Source: Rhodococcus rhodochrous (GTDB taxonomy: Bacteria; Actinomycetota; Actinomycetes; Mycobacteriales; Mycobacteriaceae). Taken from it: a DNA stretch of 64,000 nt. The stretch is taken from positions 310,001 to 374,000 of the forward strand of contig NZ_CP027557.1 in assembly GCF_014854695.1 (NCBI RefSeq), in the 5' to 3' direction. The stretch's first letter is position 1; each line of letters opens with the position of its first letter. A model generated the notes under the pieces. That model was given only the letters and a program-made list of their open reading frames with translations, was not told the DNA's origin and ran no database searches. This document shows, one piece after another, positions 57,795-64,000 of this stretch. A program made the position numbers and the translations under genes.

Positions 57795-58739
57795 TCAGGC
57801 CGCTACGGGACCACCCGTGGTGACCCGGTAGGCGTACGTGACGGCGATGATCGACACCGGCACGGTGACCAGCAGGCCGATCAGGCACAGCAGGGCACCG
57901 AGGAGGTTGATGCCGAGCAGTGCGAGGGCGAGCAGCACCAGCGTTCCCGCATTCGATTTGACGGCATTGAAGCTCGACTTGATCGCGGTGACGGCATCCT
58001 GATTGCGATCGATGACGAACTGCATCGTCCACCACGCGAAGAACGCGAACACCAGGCCCGGGAGGATGCACAGCACGAGACCGATCGACGTGCCGATGCC
58101 CACGAGCAGACCCGCGACGATGACCGCGCCGATCGGGCCGATCTGGAGGAACGTCCCGAAAGCGGGTCGCTGCCCGTCGGTTTCGGCCAGTGCGCCGCGC
58201 ACGAAGGCGGCCTGGATCAGGTATCCGACGATCGTCGTGACGATGCTGCCGATGGCGCTCAGGAGGGTGAAGTCCGTCGCCTCACCGGTGAAGTCGAACC
58301 CGTTGAAGATGCCGCTGATCAGGCCCTGGATGACGAACGCGGCGAGCATGAAGACGATCCACACGCCGGCGTTGCCGCTGAACTTCGACCAACCGTAGGA
58401 GATCGCGTCGCCGACACTCAACTGATTCGGGGGCGGACCACCGAAGCTCCCGGCGCCGTACGCGCCCGGCGGGGGCGGGTAGTCACCACTCGACGGGGGA
58501 GGCGGATAGTTCCCCGGCGGCGGGTAGGACCCACCCGGAGGCGGGTAGTTGCCACCCGAGGGCGGGGGATAGTTCCCCGGAGGCGGGTAGTTGCCGGGCG
58601 GCGGATAGTTCCCACCCGGCGGGGGAGTGCCACCCCCCGAGGGCGGCGGATAGTTTCCGGGTGGTGGGTAGTTTCCGGGTGGCGGATAACCACCCGGGTT
58701 CTTCGGATCCTGATTCGGGTCGTAACCACCGGTGGTCAT
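57795..58739 (-). CDS. proline/glycine-rich transmembrane protein
   Basis: A 314-residue protein. Residues 1-100 consist of about a dozen GNYPPP / GGNYPPP units. From residue about 107 a globular membrane domain begins (SVGDAISYGWSKFSGNAGVWIVFMLAAFVIQGL) with about five to six helices and a C-terminal VTVPVSIIAVTYAYR. The layout matches mycobacterial proline- and glycine-rich membrane proteins such as Rv2560, function unknown. It begins MTTGGYDPNQDPKNPGGYPPP, echoing the next gene. The Pro-rich tail may recruit SH3-like or cell-pole proteins; inference only. Confidence 0.88.
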   Translation of the reverse strand: MTTGGYDPNQDPKNPGGYPPPGNYPPPGNYPPPSGGGTPPPGGNYPPPGNYPPPGNYPPPSGGNYPPPGGSYPPPGNYPPPPSSGDYPPPPGAYGAGSFGGPPPNQLSVGDAISYGWSKFSGNAGVWIVFMLAAFVIQGLISGIFNGFDFTGEATDFTLLSAIGSIVTTIVGYLIQAAFVRGALAETDGQRPAFGTFLQIGPIGAVIVAGLLVGIGTSIGLVLCILPGLVFAFFAWWTMQFVIDRNQDAVTAIKSSFNAVKSNAGTLVLLALALLGINLLGALLCLIGLLVTVPVSIIAVTYAYRVTTGGPVAA

Positions 58740-58825
58740 GGCTGCCTCTCGTCTCCGGGATCGGACACTTCCGAGAGAGTACGGACATCACCTCGGGTCC
58801 GCATCCGCTATGTCCGCATCGTGTC

Positions 58826-59758
58826 CTATCGGATGCCTTCCTCCGACGGCGCGAACACCCACGGATCACGGGGGAGTCTCACGGGATTCCAGCGGTCCAG
58901 CAACAGTTCCGGCGACACGGGCTCGCCGGGGTCGGCGAGTCGCAGCGACACGGCGATCGTGCCCAGCACGTCGTCGGCCGTGTGACCGAGCGCGAGCTGA
59001 TCGGCCAGTGTCACCGCGCCGTCCCGTTTGGCCAGTCGCTTGCCCTCCTTGTTGAGCGCGAGCGGCACATGCGCGTAGACGGGTTCCGACAGTCCGAGAA
59101 GGTGTGCGAGATAGGCCTGCCGGGGCGCGGAGGTGAGCAGGTCGTCTCCGCGCACCACCTGATCGATGCCCTGGTCGGCGTCGTCCACCACCACTGCGAG
59201 GTTGTACGCGGGGGTTCCGTCGTTGCGGCGCAACACGAGATCGTCGACGATGCCCGTGAAATCTCCGTGCAGCAGGTCGTGGACGGTGAACCACTCCTCG
59301 GTCGCCCGCAATCGGATCGCGGGGGCGCGGCCGGAGGCCCGGCGCTCGGCCCGCTGCTCGTCGGTGAGGTTGCGGCAGGTGCCCGGATAGGCGCCCGCAG
59401 GGGCGTGGGGTGCGGAGGTGGCCTCGAGGATCTCGCGTCGGGTGCAGTAGCACTCGTAGGTCAGGCCGGCCTGCTCGAGCCGCGCGATCGCCTCGTCGTA
59501 CAGGCGCCGGCGGCGGGACTGGTGGACCACTCGGCCGTCCCAGTCGAGACCGATGGCCGCGAGATCCGCGAGCTGGCGTTGCTCCGCGCCGGGACGCACC
59601 CGGTCGAGATCCTCGACGCGGACCAGGAACCGACGGTTCGTCGACCGCGCGAACAGCCACGCCAGAACGGCGGTGCGCAGATTGCCCAAGTGCAGGTCGC
59701 CGGAGGGACTCGGTGCGAAGCGGCCCGCTCCTGCTTCGTCCTCGTCCGGAAGTGACAC
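58826..59758 (-). CDS. gluQ: glutamyl-queuosine tRNA(Asp) synthetase (GluQ-RS)
   Basis: A 310-residue class I synthetase fragment that attaches glutamate to the queuosine base of tRNA-Asp. It has the GluRS catalytic core but no anticodon-binding domain: HIGH-type HLGN (23-26) after RFAPSPSGDLHLGN, KMSKS-type KRLAKRDG, and a Cys-x-Cys...Tyr...Cys zinc site (CYCTRREI, YPGTC). About 2.8 kb from tgt, it completes a Q-salvage set. It ends next to the divergent gap of the proline-rich gene; a LysR gene starts upstream on the same strand. Confidence 0.93.
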   Translation of the reverse strand: MSLPDEDEAGAGRFAPSPSGDLHLGNLRTAVLAWLFARSTNRRFLVRVEDLDRVRPGAEQRQLADLAAIGLDWDGRVVHQSRRRRLYDEAIARLEQAGLTYECYCTRREILEATSAPHAPAGAYPGTCRNLTDEQRAERRASGRAPAIRLRATEEWFTVHDLLHGDFTGIVDDLVLRRNDGTPAYNLAVVVDDADQGIDQVVRGDDLLTSAPRQAYLAHLLGLSEPVYAHVPLALNKEGKRLAKRDGAVTLADQLALGHTADDVLGTIAVSLRLADPGEPVSPELLLDRWNPVRLPRDPWVFAPSEEGIR

Positions 59759-59767
59759 CCGTGCACT

Positions 59768-60667
59768 CTATCGAGCGACCCCCAGGAGCACTGCTCGCTG
59801 GGCGTGCACGACCTCCCGGATCGCCGCGACCGCGGCCGCGACCTCCGGCCGCCGCAGCGTCTCCGAGCGCGCGACGAGCCAGTAGGCCAGACGCGCCTCG
59901 ACCTCGCCGGGCAGGACCCGGACGAGATCGGGGTGCCGATCGGCCATGAAGCACGGCAGCAGACCGAGGCCTCCGGCGGCACGGGTCGCCTCGACGTGCA
60001 CGAACACGTTCGTCGAGCTGATCGAATCCTGCATGTCGGGGGCGATGCGCCGCGCGACGTCGAGATCGTCGACCTGCAGCATCGAATCGATGAAGTACAC
60101 GAGGGTGTGTTCACGCAGGTCGCGGACCGACGACGGGGAGCCGTGCGTGGCGAGATAGTCGCGCGACGCGTAGAGGCCCAGGTTGTAGTCGGCGAGGCGG
60201 TGCGCTTCGGCCCGATGCACCTGCGGGCGTCCCACGACCACCTCGATGTCCATGCCGGATCGTTGCTGCGAGGCGCGACGGGTGGTCGCGACGATCTCGA
60301 CGGAGATACCCGGATGGCGTTGCCGCACGAGCGCGCCGGCCGGGGCGGCGATGTATGCGCTGAAGCCGTCGGTGGCGGAGATACGCACGACGCCTTCGAG
60401 GCGGCGCTCACCCCGGGGGTTCCGCAGAGTCCCGACCGCGGCCTCGATGCGTTCGGCGGCCTCGAGCGCCTCGCGACCGAGGTCGGTCAGTTCCCATCCC
60501 GCCGCCGACCGCGCGAGCACGCGACCACCGAGGCTGCGCTCGAGCGAGGCGATCCGCCGGGAGATCGTGGTGTGGTTGACGCCCAGGTCGTCGGCGGCGC
60601 TGGTGAACCTGCCGCTGCGCCCGACGGCGAGCAGGACGAGGAGGTCATCGGCCGAGGGCACGCTCAT
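59768..60667 (-). CDS. LysR-type regulator
   Basis: A 299-residue LTTR. HTH DDLLVLLAVGRSGRFTSAADDLGVNHTTISRRIASLERSLGGRVLARS is typical, the DNA-binding helix having HTTISRR. The effector domain starts VVRISATDGFSAYIAAPAG. The ATG at 60667 is preferred over longer frames. It is divergent from the symporter-dehydrogenase operon with palindromes between, so it likely controls it. The gluQ gene follows 9 bp after its stop and may be read through from this transcript. Confidence 0.9.
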   Translation of the reverse strand: MSVPSADDLLVLLAVGRSGRFTSAADDLGVNHTTISRRIASLERSLGGRVLARSAAGWELTDLGREALEAAERIEAAVGTLRNPRGERRLEGVVRISATDGFSAYIAAPAGALVRQRHPGISVEIVATTRRASQQRSGMDIEVVVGRPQVHRAEAHRLADYNLGLYASRDYLATHGSPSSVRDLREHTLVYFIDSMLQVDDLDVARRIAPDMQDSISSTNVFVHVEATRAAGGLGLLPCFMADRHPDLVRVLPGEVEARLAYWLVARSETLRRPEVAAAVAAIREVVHAQRAVLLGVAR

Positions 60668-60679
60668 GTGTGCAGTTTT

Positions 60680-60744
60680 GCAGATCGCATCTGCGAATCG
60701 CGTCATTGTGGATGCATATGTGCGTACCGATACTCGGCATATGC
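60680..60744. promoter_or_regulatory. LysR operator region
   Basis: Two dyads in the 123-bp divergent gap: GCAGAT-CGC-ATCTGC (60680-60694) next to the LysR start, and GCATATG at 60714-60720 with GCATATGC at 60737-60744, 23 bp apart. Together they look like recognition and activation sites for a LysR tetramer. Confidence 0.65.
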
Positions 60745-60790
60745 GTTTGGAAGTGTTCCCCGTCACACAGCGTCCCGGGAGGGTGCAGGC

Positions 60791-62179
60791 ATGAGCGTCG
60801 AACAGGCACGAACGGATGGGCCGGAGAGTTCACCGTCGGCATTGCGCAGGGTAGTCGGTGCGTCCATGGCGGGCACCGTCGTCGAGTGGTACGAGTTCTT
60901 CCTCTACGGCACCGCCGCAACCCTCGTCTTCGCCAAGGTCTTCTTCCCCGACGGCGGCAACGAACTCGACGCGATCATCGCGGCGTTCGTCACCTACGCC
61001 GTGGGCTTCGTCGCCCGGCCGCTCGGTGGGATCGTCTTCGGCCACTTCGGTGACCGGTTCGGACGCAAGCAACTGCTGCAGACCAGCATCATCATGGTCG
61101 GCGTCGCGACCTTCCTGATGGGCTGCCTGCCGACCTTCGGTGCCATCGGGTACTGGGCGCCGGCGCTGCTCGTGACGCTCCGGTTCATCCAGGGCTTCGC
61201 GGTCGGCGGCGAGTGGGGCGGCGCGGTACTGCTGGTCGCCGAACACAGCCCCAACCGCTCACGCGGGTTCTGGTCGTCGTGGCCGCAGGCCGGTGTGCCG
61301 ATGGGCAATCTCCTCGCGACGATCGTCCTGCTCGTCCTCACCACCACGTTGCCCGAATCGGCCTTCCTGTCGTGGGGCTGGCGAGTCGCGTTCTGGCTCT
61401 CGGCCGTCATCGTGCTGATCGGCTACTACATCCGCACCAAGGTCACCGACGCCCCGATCTTCCTCGAGGCGCAGCAGGAGGCCGACAAGCTCAAGGAGAC
61501 GTCGTTCAACGTCTTCGAGGTGCTCAAGCGTTACCCGCGCGGCGTGTTCACGGCCATGGGCCTGCGGTTCGCCGAGAACGTCATGTACTACCTCGTCGTC
61601 ACCTTCTCGATCACCTATCTGAAGATCGTCGTCGGTGCCGACACCAGCCACATCCTGTGGTGGATGCTCGCCGCGCATGCCGTGCACTTCGTGATCATCC
61701 CGATGGTCGGACGACTGTCGGACACGCTGGGACGCCGTCCCGTCTACATGATCGGTGCCGTCACCGCCGGGGCCTGGGGCTTCCTCGCCTTCCCGATGAT
61801 GGACACCGGCAACAGTGCGTGGATCGTCTCGGCGATCGTCATCGGACTCGTCTTCCACTCGTTCATGTATGCGGGGCAGCCGGCGATCATGGCGGAGATG
61901 TTCCCGACCCGCATGCGCTACTCGGGCGTCTCGCTCGGCTACCAGGTCACCTCGATCGTCGCCGGGTCGCTCGCCCCGATCATCGCCGCGAGCCTGCTCA
62001 GCCGCTTCGAGTCGTCGGTCCCGATCTCCTTCTATCTGCTCGGCTCGTCGCTGATCACGATCGTCGCGGTGATCGTGGCCCGGGAGACGAAGGGCATCTC
62101 GCTGCGCGACATCGACGCCGCGGACGCGGAAACCGTCGCCCAGGAGAAGGCCGCCGAGAACGCCAGGGTCTCGGCATGA
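60791..62179 (+). CDS. metabolite:H+ symporter (MHS family, MFS)
   Basis: A 462-residue, 12-helix importer of the MHS family (ShiA, ProP, KgtP relatives). Signature features: GTVVEWYEFFLYGTAATLVF in helix 1, RPLGGIVFGHFGDRFGRKQLL (motif A), FIQGFAVGGEWGGAVLLVAEHSPNRSRGFWSS and PTRMRYSGVSLGYQ. Transport of an organic acid with protons is expected. Its last codons overlap the dehydrogenase gene (ATGA), so the imported acid is probably a hydroxy acid such as 3-hydroxybutyrate. Confidence 0.9.
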   Translation: MSVEQARTDGPESSPSALRRVVGASMAGTVVEWYEFFLYGTAATLVFAKVFFPDGGNELDAIIAAFVTYAVGFVARPLGGIVFGHFGDRFGRKQLLQTSIIMVGVATFLMGCLPTFGAIGYWAPALLVTLRFIQGFAVGGEWGGAVLLVAEHSPNRSRGFWSSWPQAGVPMGNLLATIVLLVLTTTLPESAFLSWGWRVAFWLSAVIVLIGYYIRTKVTDAPIFLEAQQEADKLKETSFNVFEVLKRYPRGVFTAMGLRFAENVMYYLVVTFSITYLKIVVGADTSHILWWMLAAHAVHFVIIPMVGRLSDTLGRRPVYMIGAVTAGAWGFLAFPMMDTGNSAWIVSAIVIGLVFHSFMYAGQPAIMAEMFPTRMRYSGVSLGYQVTSIVAGSLAPIIAASLLSRFESSVPISFYLLGSSLITIVAVIVARETKGISLRDIDAADAETVAQEKAAENARVSA

Positions 62180-62913
62180 GGGCCCGCACCGCACTCGTGA
62201 CCGGTGGTGCCGGCGGGATCGGGGCGGCCTGTGCCCGCGCTCTCGCTCGGCAGGGAGTCCGCGTGACCGTCGCCGATGTCGACGAGGTCGCCGCGAAGAC
62301 GCTCGCCCACGAGATCGGGGGAGAGGGGTGGGGGGTCGACCTGCTCGACACCGACGGCCTCGACGGTCTCCGCCTCGACGTCGACATCCTCGTCAACAAC
62401 GCCGGCATCCAGGTGGTGCGGCCGGTGGAGGACTTCGCCCTCGCCGACTTCCGCCGCATCCAGACGCTCATGGTCGAGGCGCCCTTCCTGCTCGTGAAGG
62501 CCGCGCTGCCCGGCATGTACGAGCGGGGCTTCGGCCGGATCGTGAACATCTCGTCGGTCCACGGGCTGCGGGCGTCGGCGTTCAAGGCCGGGTACGTCAC
62601 CGCCAAGCACGGCCTCGAGGGGTTCTCCAAGGTCGTCGCGCTCGAGGGCGGCCCCCGCGGCGTGACGAGCAACTGCGTCAATCCGGGTTACGTCCGCACC
62701 CCGCTGGTGGAGAAGCAGATCTCGGAACAGGCCCGCGCACACGACATCCCGGAGGATCGCGTGCTCTCGGATGTGCTGCTCACCGATCAGGCGGTGACCC
62801 GGCTGGTCGAGCCGGAGGAGGTGGCCTCGCTCGTGTCGTGGCTGGCCTCCGACGAGGCCGGGATGGTCACCGGCGCGTCGTACACGATGGACGGCGGCTG
62901 GTCGGCCCACTGA
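62176..62913 (+). CDS. 3-hydroxybutyrate dehydrogenase-like SDR
   Basis: A 245-residue classical SDR. TGGAGGIGAACARALA (cofactor, residues 9-24), VADVDE after strand 2 (Asp, so NAD), NNAGIQ, ISSVHG (Ser), YVTAKHG (Tyr, Lys) and CVNPGYVRTPLVEKQI. The GYV.TPLVEKQI segment and SSVHGL are those of D-3-hydroxybutyrate dehydrogenases as I know them. It is about 15 residues shorter than usual between strands 3 and 4. Overlaps the symporter gene by 4 bp; the pair forms an uptake-and-oxidation module. Confidence 0.85.
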   Translation: MRARTALVTGGAGGIGAACARALARQGVRVTVADVDEVAAKTLAHEIGGEGWGVDLLDTDGLDGLRLDVDILVNNAGIQVVRPVEDFALADFRRIQTLMVEAPFLLVKAALPGMYERGFGRIVNISSVHGLRASAFKAGYVTAKHGLEGFSKVVALEGGPRGVTSNCVNPGYVRTPLVEKQISEQARAHDIPEDRVLSDVLLTDQAVTRLVEPEEVASLVSWLASDEAGMVTGASYTMDGGWSAH

Positions 62914-62937
62914 CAGGACGGTCCGACTGCAATCACC

Positions 62938-62968
62938 GACCCGCGTCCCGGATTCCGGGGCGCGGGTC
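62938..62968. terminator. bidirectional terminator
   Basis: 14-bp arms with one T/G mismatch (62938-62951, 62955-62968) and a 3-base loop, between the convergent dehydrogenase and TetR genes; the right arm enters the TetR stop codon. Confidence 0.85.
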
Positions 62969-63551
62969 AGTGCGCGTCGGCACCGTCGAGGACGAGCTGG
63001 ACCTGGGCGTGCAGAGCGTGGGTCAGATACTCGCGCGGATAGAGTTCGGGGCTGGCCGCCGCGTCGAGCGCAAGCCCGTTCGCGGCCGAGAGCAGCAGGG
63101 CGGCCCGGGTCTCCGGGTCGGGTGTACCGGCGCGGATCAATACGCGCGCTATGCCCGTGCGGATCGTGAACAGGGTGGCGGTGCGGATGGCGCTCAGCGC
63201 GGGGGAGGTGACCGCCCGCACGGCGAACGCCGACATCACGTGCACCTCGCTGCCACGTTCCTCGTCGAGGGGAAGCAGCTGGCTGAGTGCGGAGAACAGG
63301 GTGCGCGCCGGATCGATGTCGGGATCGACGTTCGTCAGCCGGTTCAGCACCCGGTCCGAGAGGGTACGGAACGAGTACGCGAGCATCTCGTCCTTGGTCG
63401 GGAAATGGTGCTGCACCGCCCCGATCGAGACCCCTGCCTCGTTGGCCACCTCCCGCACGCTCGCCGCGTCGAGACCGTTGCGTGCGGCCACGTCGAGCAG
63501 GGCCGCAGCGAGCCTGGTGGGGCTGGTGGTGACGTAGGGGCGCGTGCGCAT
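62967..63551 (-). CDS. TetR-family regulator
   Basis: A 194-residue TetR protein: TRLAAALLDVAARNGLDAASVREVANEAGVSIGAVQHHFPTKDEMLAYS is the DNA-binding region, of the BetI-like type (VQHHFPTKD). The ligand domain has no feature I can assign. The ATG at 63551 is followed by MRTRPYVTTSP. It lies downstream of the DUF1275 gene on the same strand with a palindrome in between, so it may repress itself and possibly its neighbour. Confidence 0.88.
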   Translation of the reverse strand: MRTRPYVTTSPTRLAAALLDVAARNGLDAASVREVANEAGVSIGAVQHHFPTKDEMLAYSFRTLSDRVLNRLTNVDPDIDPARTLFSALSQLLPLDEERGSEVHVMSAFAVRAVTSPALSAIRTATLFTIRTGIARVLIRAGTPDPETRAALLLSAANGLALDAAASPELYPREYLTHALHAQVQLVLDGADAH

Positions 63552-63577
63552 GGGGAGCACCGTAGCCGAGCTCTCCA

Positions 63578-63593
63578 CCGTACGAACGTACGG
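63578..63593. promoter_or_regulatory. TetR operator palindrome
   Basis: CCGTACG-AA-CGTACGG, perfect 7-bp arms, 27 bp upstream of the TetR start and 12 bp after the stop of the DUF1275 gene. Confidence 0.75.
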
Positions 63594-63604
63594 GGAGGTG
63601 GGAA

Positions 63605-64000
63605 TCACACCCCGCCGGTGAGCTCGTGATCGGAGAGGAAACGGACCGCCACCGTCAGCGCGGCTGCGAACGCCGCTGCGATCCACAGGGCGTGCAAACC
63701 CAGTACCCGGTGGGCGAGCGCGCCGAGAACGGCACCCGTCACCAAGCCGCCCCACAGGCCCAGATAGGGCAGCCAGCTCCAGCGCGGACCGCCGAAGAAG
63801 GCCGCCGCGATCCGCTGCCCGATCTTGACCAGCGCACCCGTCATGTAGGTGAGGGCGACGGTCGTCTCCCCGTGCCGCCGGAACACCGAGTTCTCCGTTC
63901 CCATGGCCAAGGTCATCGCGATCACCGCGACCGGTGTCCGGTCCACGAGGACCGCCGCGGCGGCGATCGTCAGCAACACCGTCACCGTCGCGAGGACCGC
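63605..64000 (-). CDS. DUF1275 (YoaK-type) membrane protein, 5' end outside the window
   Basis: About 131 residues are visible, reaching the right edge of the window without a required start, so the N-terminal part (probably another 90-100 residues) is missing. Seen: MTLAMGTENSVFRRHGETTVALTYMTGALVKIGQRIAAAFFGG, the conserved middle of YoaK/DUF1275 proteins (TENS or QN, and YMTG.L), and two further helices (GLWGGLVTGAVLGALAHRVLGLHALWIAAAFAAALTVAV). Function unknown. An internal ATG at 63985 is not the true start. Confidence 0.85.
   Translation of the reverse strand, partial: AVLATVTVLLTIAAAAVLVDRTPVAVIAMTLAMGTENSVFRRHGETTVALTYMTGALVKIGQRIAAAFFGGPRWSWLPYLGLWGGLVTGAVLGALAHRVLGLHALWIAAAFAAALTVAVRFLSDHELTGGV

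Noticed and set aside
57795-58739. CRISPR-like array from the regular GNYPPP-coding repeats at 58450-58720.
   Set aside because: Units are in-frame codons of a proline-rich protein with variable short spacing, not conserved direct repeats with unique spacers.

Overview
The window is a contiguous piece of a high-GC actinobacterial chromosome. The 16S sequence, a 16S-23S spacer without tRNA genes, and family content such as a mycothiol-dependent-isomerase-like protein and a LysG/LysE pair all point to Rhodococcus (Nocardiaceae). The V2 region of the 16S resembles the R. rhodochrous / R. pyridinivorans group; that is recognition from memory, not a search. I see no insertion sequence, phage gene, integrase or CRISPR array, and the coding style is uniform, so this looks like native chromosome with accessory catabolic blocks.

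Layout. 1-5.25 kb: a complete rrn operon (16S, spacer, 23S, 5S, strong terminator). 5.3-11.7 kb: a GIY-YIG protein, a membrane protein, a putative glycolipid-binding protein, an amidase overlapping prephenate/arogenate dehydrogenase, then the TadA-associated protein with tadA, and tRNA-Ser(CGA) with its own terminator. 12-23.3 kb: small enzymes (alpha/beta hydrolase, SDR, phosphoesterase, DinB/MDMPI-type protein), a TetR with a divergent drug-efflux MFS separated by a perfect palindrome, a YceI protein, a sterol-desaturase-like hydroxylase opposite an Rrf2 regulator, and a TetR-MMPL exporter operon. 23.3-28.1 kb: a two-gene heterodimeric ABC exporter and a ROK-type regulator.

28.1-47.6 kb is the most interesting part, a large catabolic island. 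It holds a gentisate module (gentisate 1,2-dioxygenase and an FAH-family hydrolase; an IclR regulator; a 3-hydroxybenzoate 6-hydroxylase-like flavoprotein). Next comes a six-gene operon (acyl-CoA dehydrogenase, MmgE/PrpD, HMG-CoA-lyase-like, class III CoA-transferase, enoyl-CoA hydratase, benzaldehyde-dehydrogenase-like) followed by a second IclR. Last is a LysR divergent from a benzoylformate decarboxylase and a complete ABC importer (ATPase, fused permease, lipoprotein receptor). The enzymes suggest that an imported aryl 2-oxoacid is decarboxylated to an aromatic aldehyde, oxidised to a (hydroxy)benzoate, hydroxylated to gentisate and ring-cleaved. The CoA-ester operon has the logic activation, dehydrogenation, hydration, retro-aldol cleavage, but its substrate cannot be named from sequence. 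An exact 16-bp element shared by the dioxygenase and monooxygenase promoters ties the two gentisate transcripts to one regulator.

47.6-64 kb: LysG/LysE amino-acid export, a CDF metal exporter with a PPOX-fold protein, a Ca2+-type P-ATPase, and an MFS transporter overlapping tgt. A queuosine group is spread over about 5 kb (tgt, YhhQ-type precursor transporter, GluQ), interrupted by two proline-rich membrane proteins. Then come a LysR regulator opposite a metabolite:H+ symporter plus 3-hydroxybutyrate-dehydrogenase-like SDR operon, and a TetR downstream of a DUF1275 membrane protein that runs off the right edge.

Start codons were chosen from ribosome-binding sites, overlaps with upstream stops and family alignments recalled from memory. 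No database search was possible.
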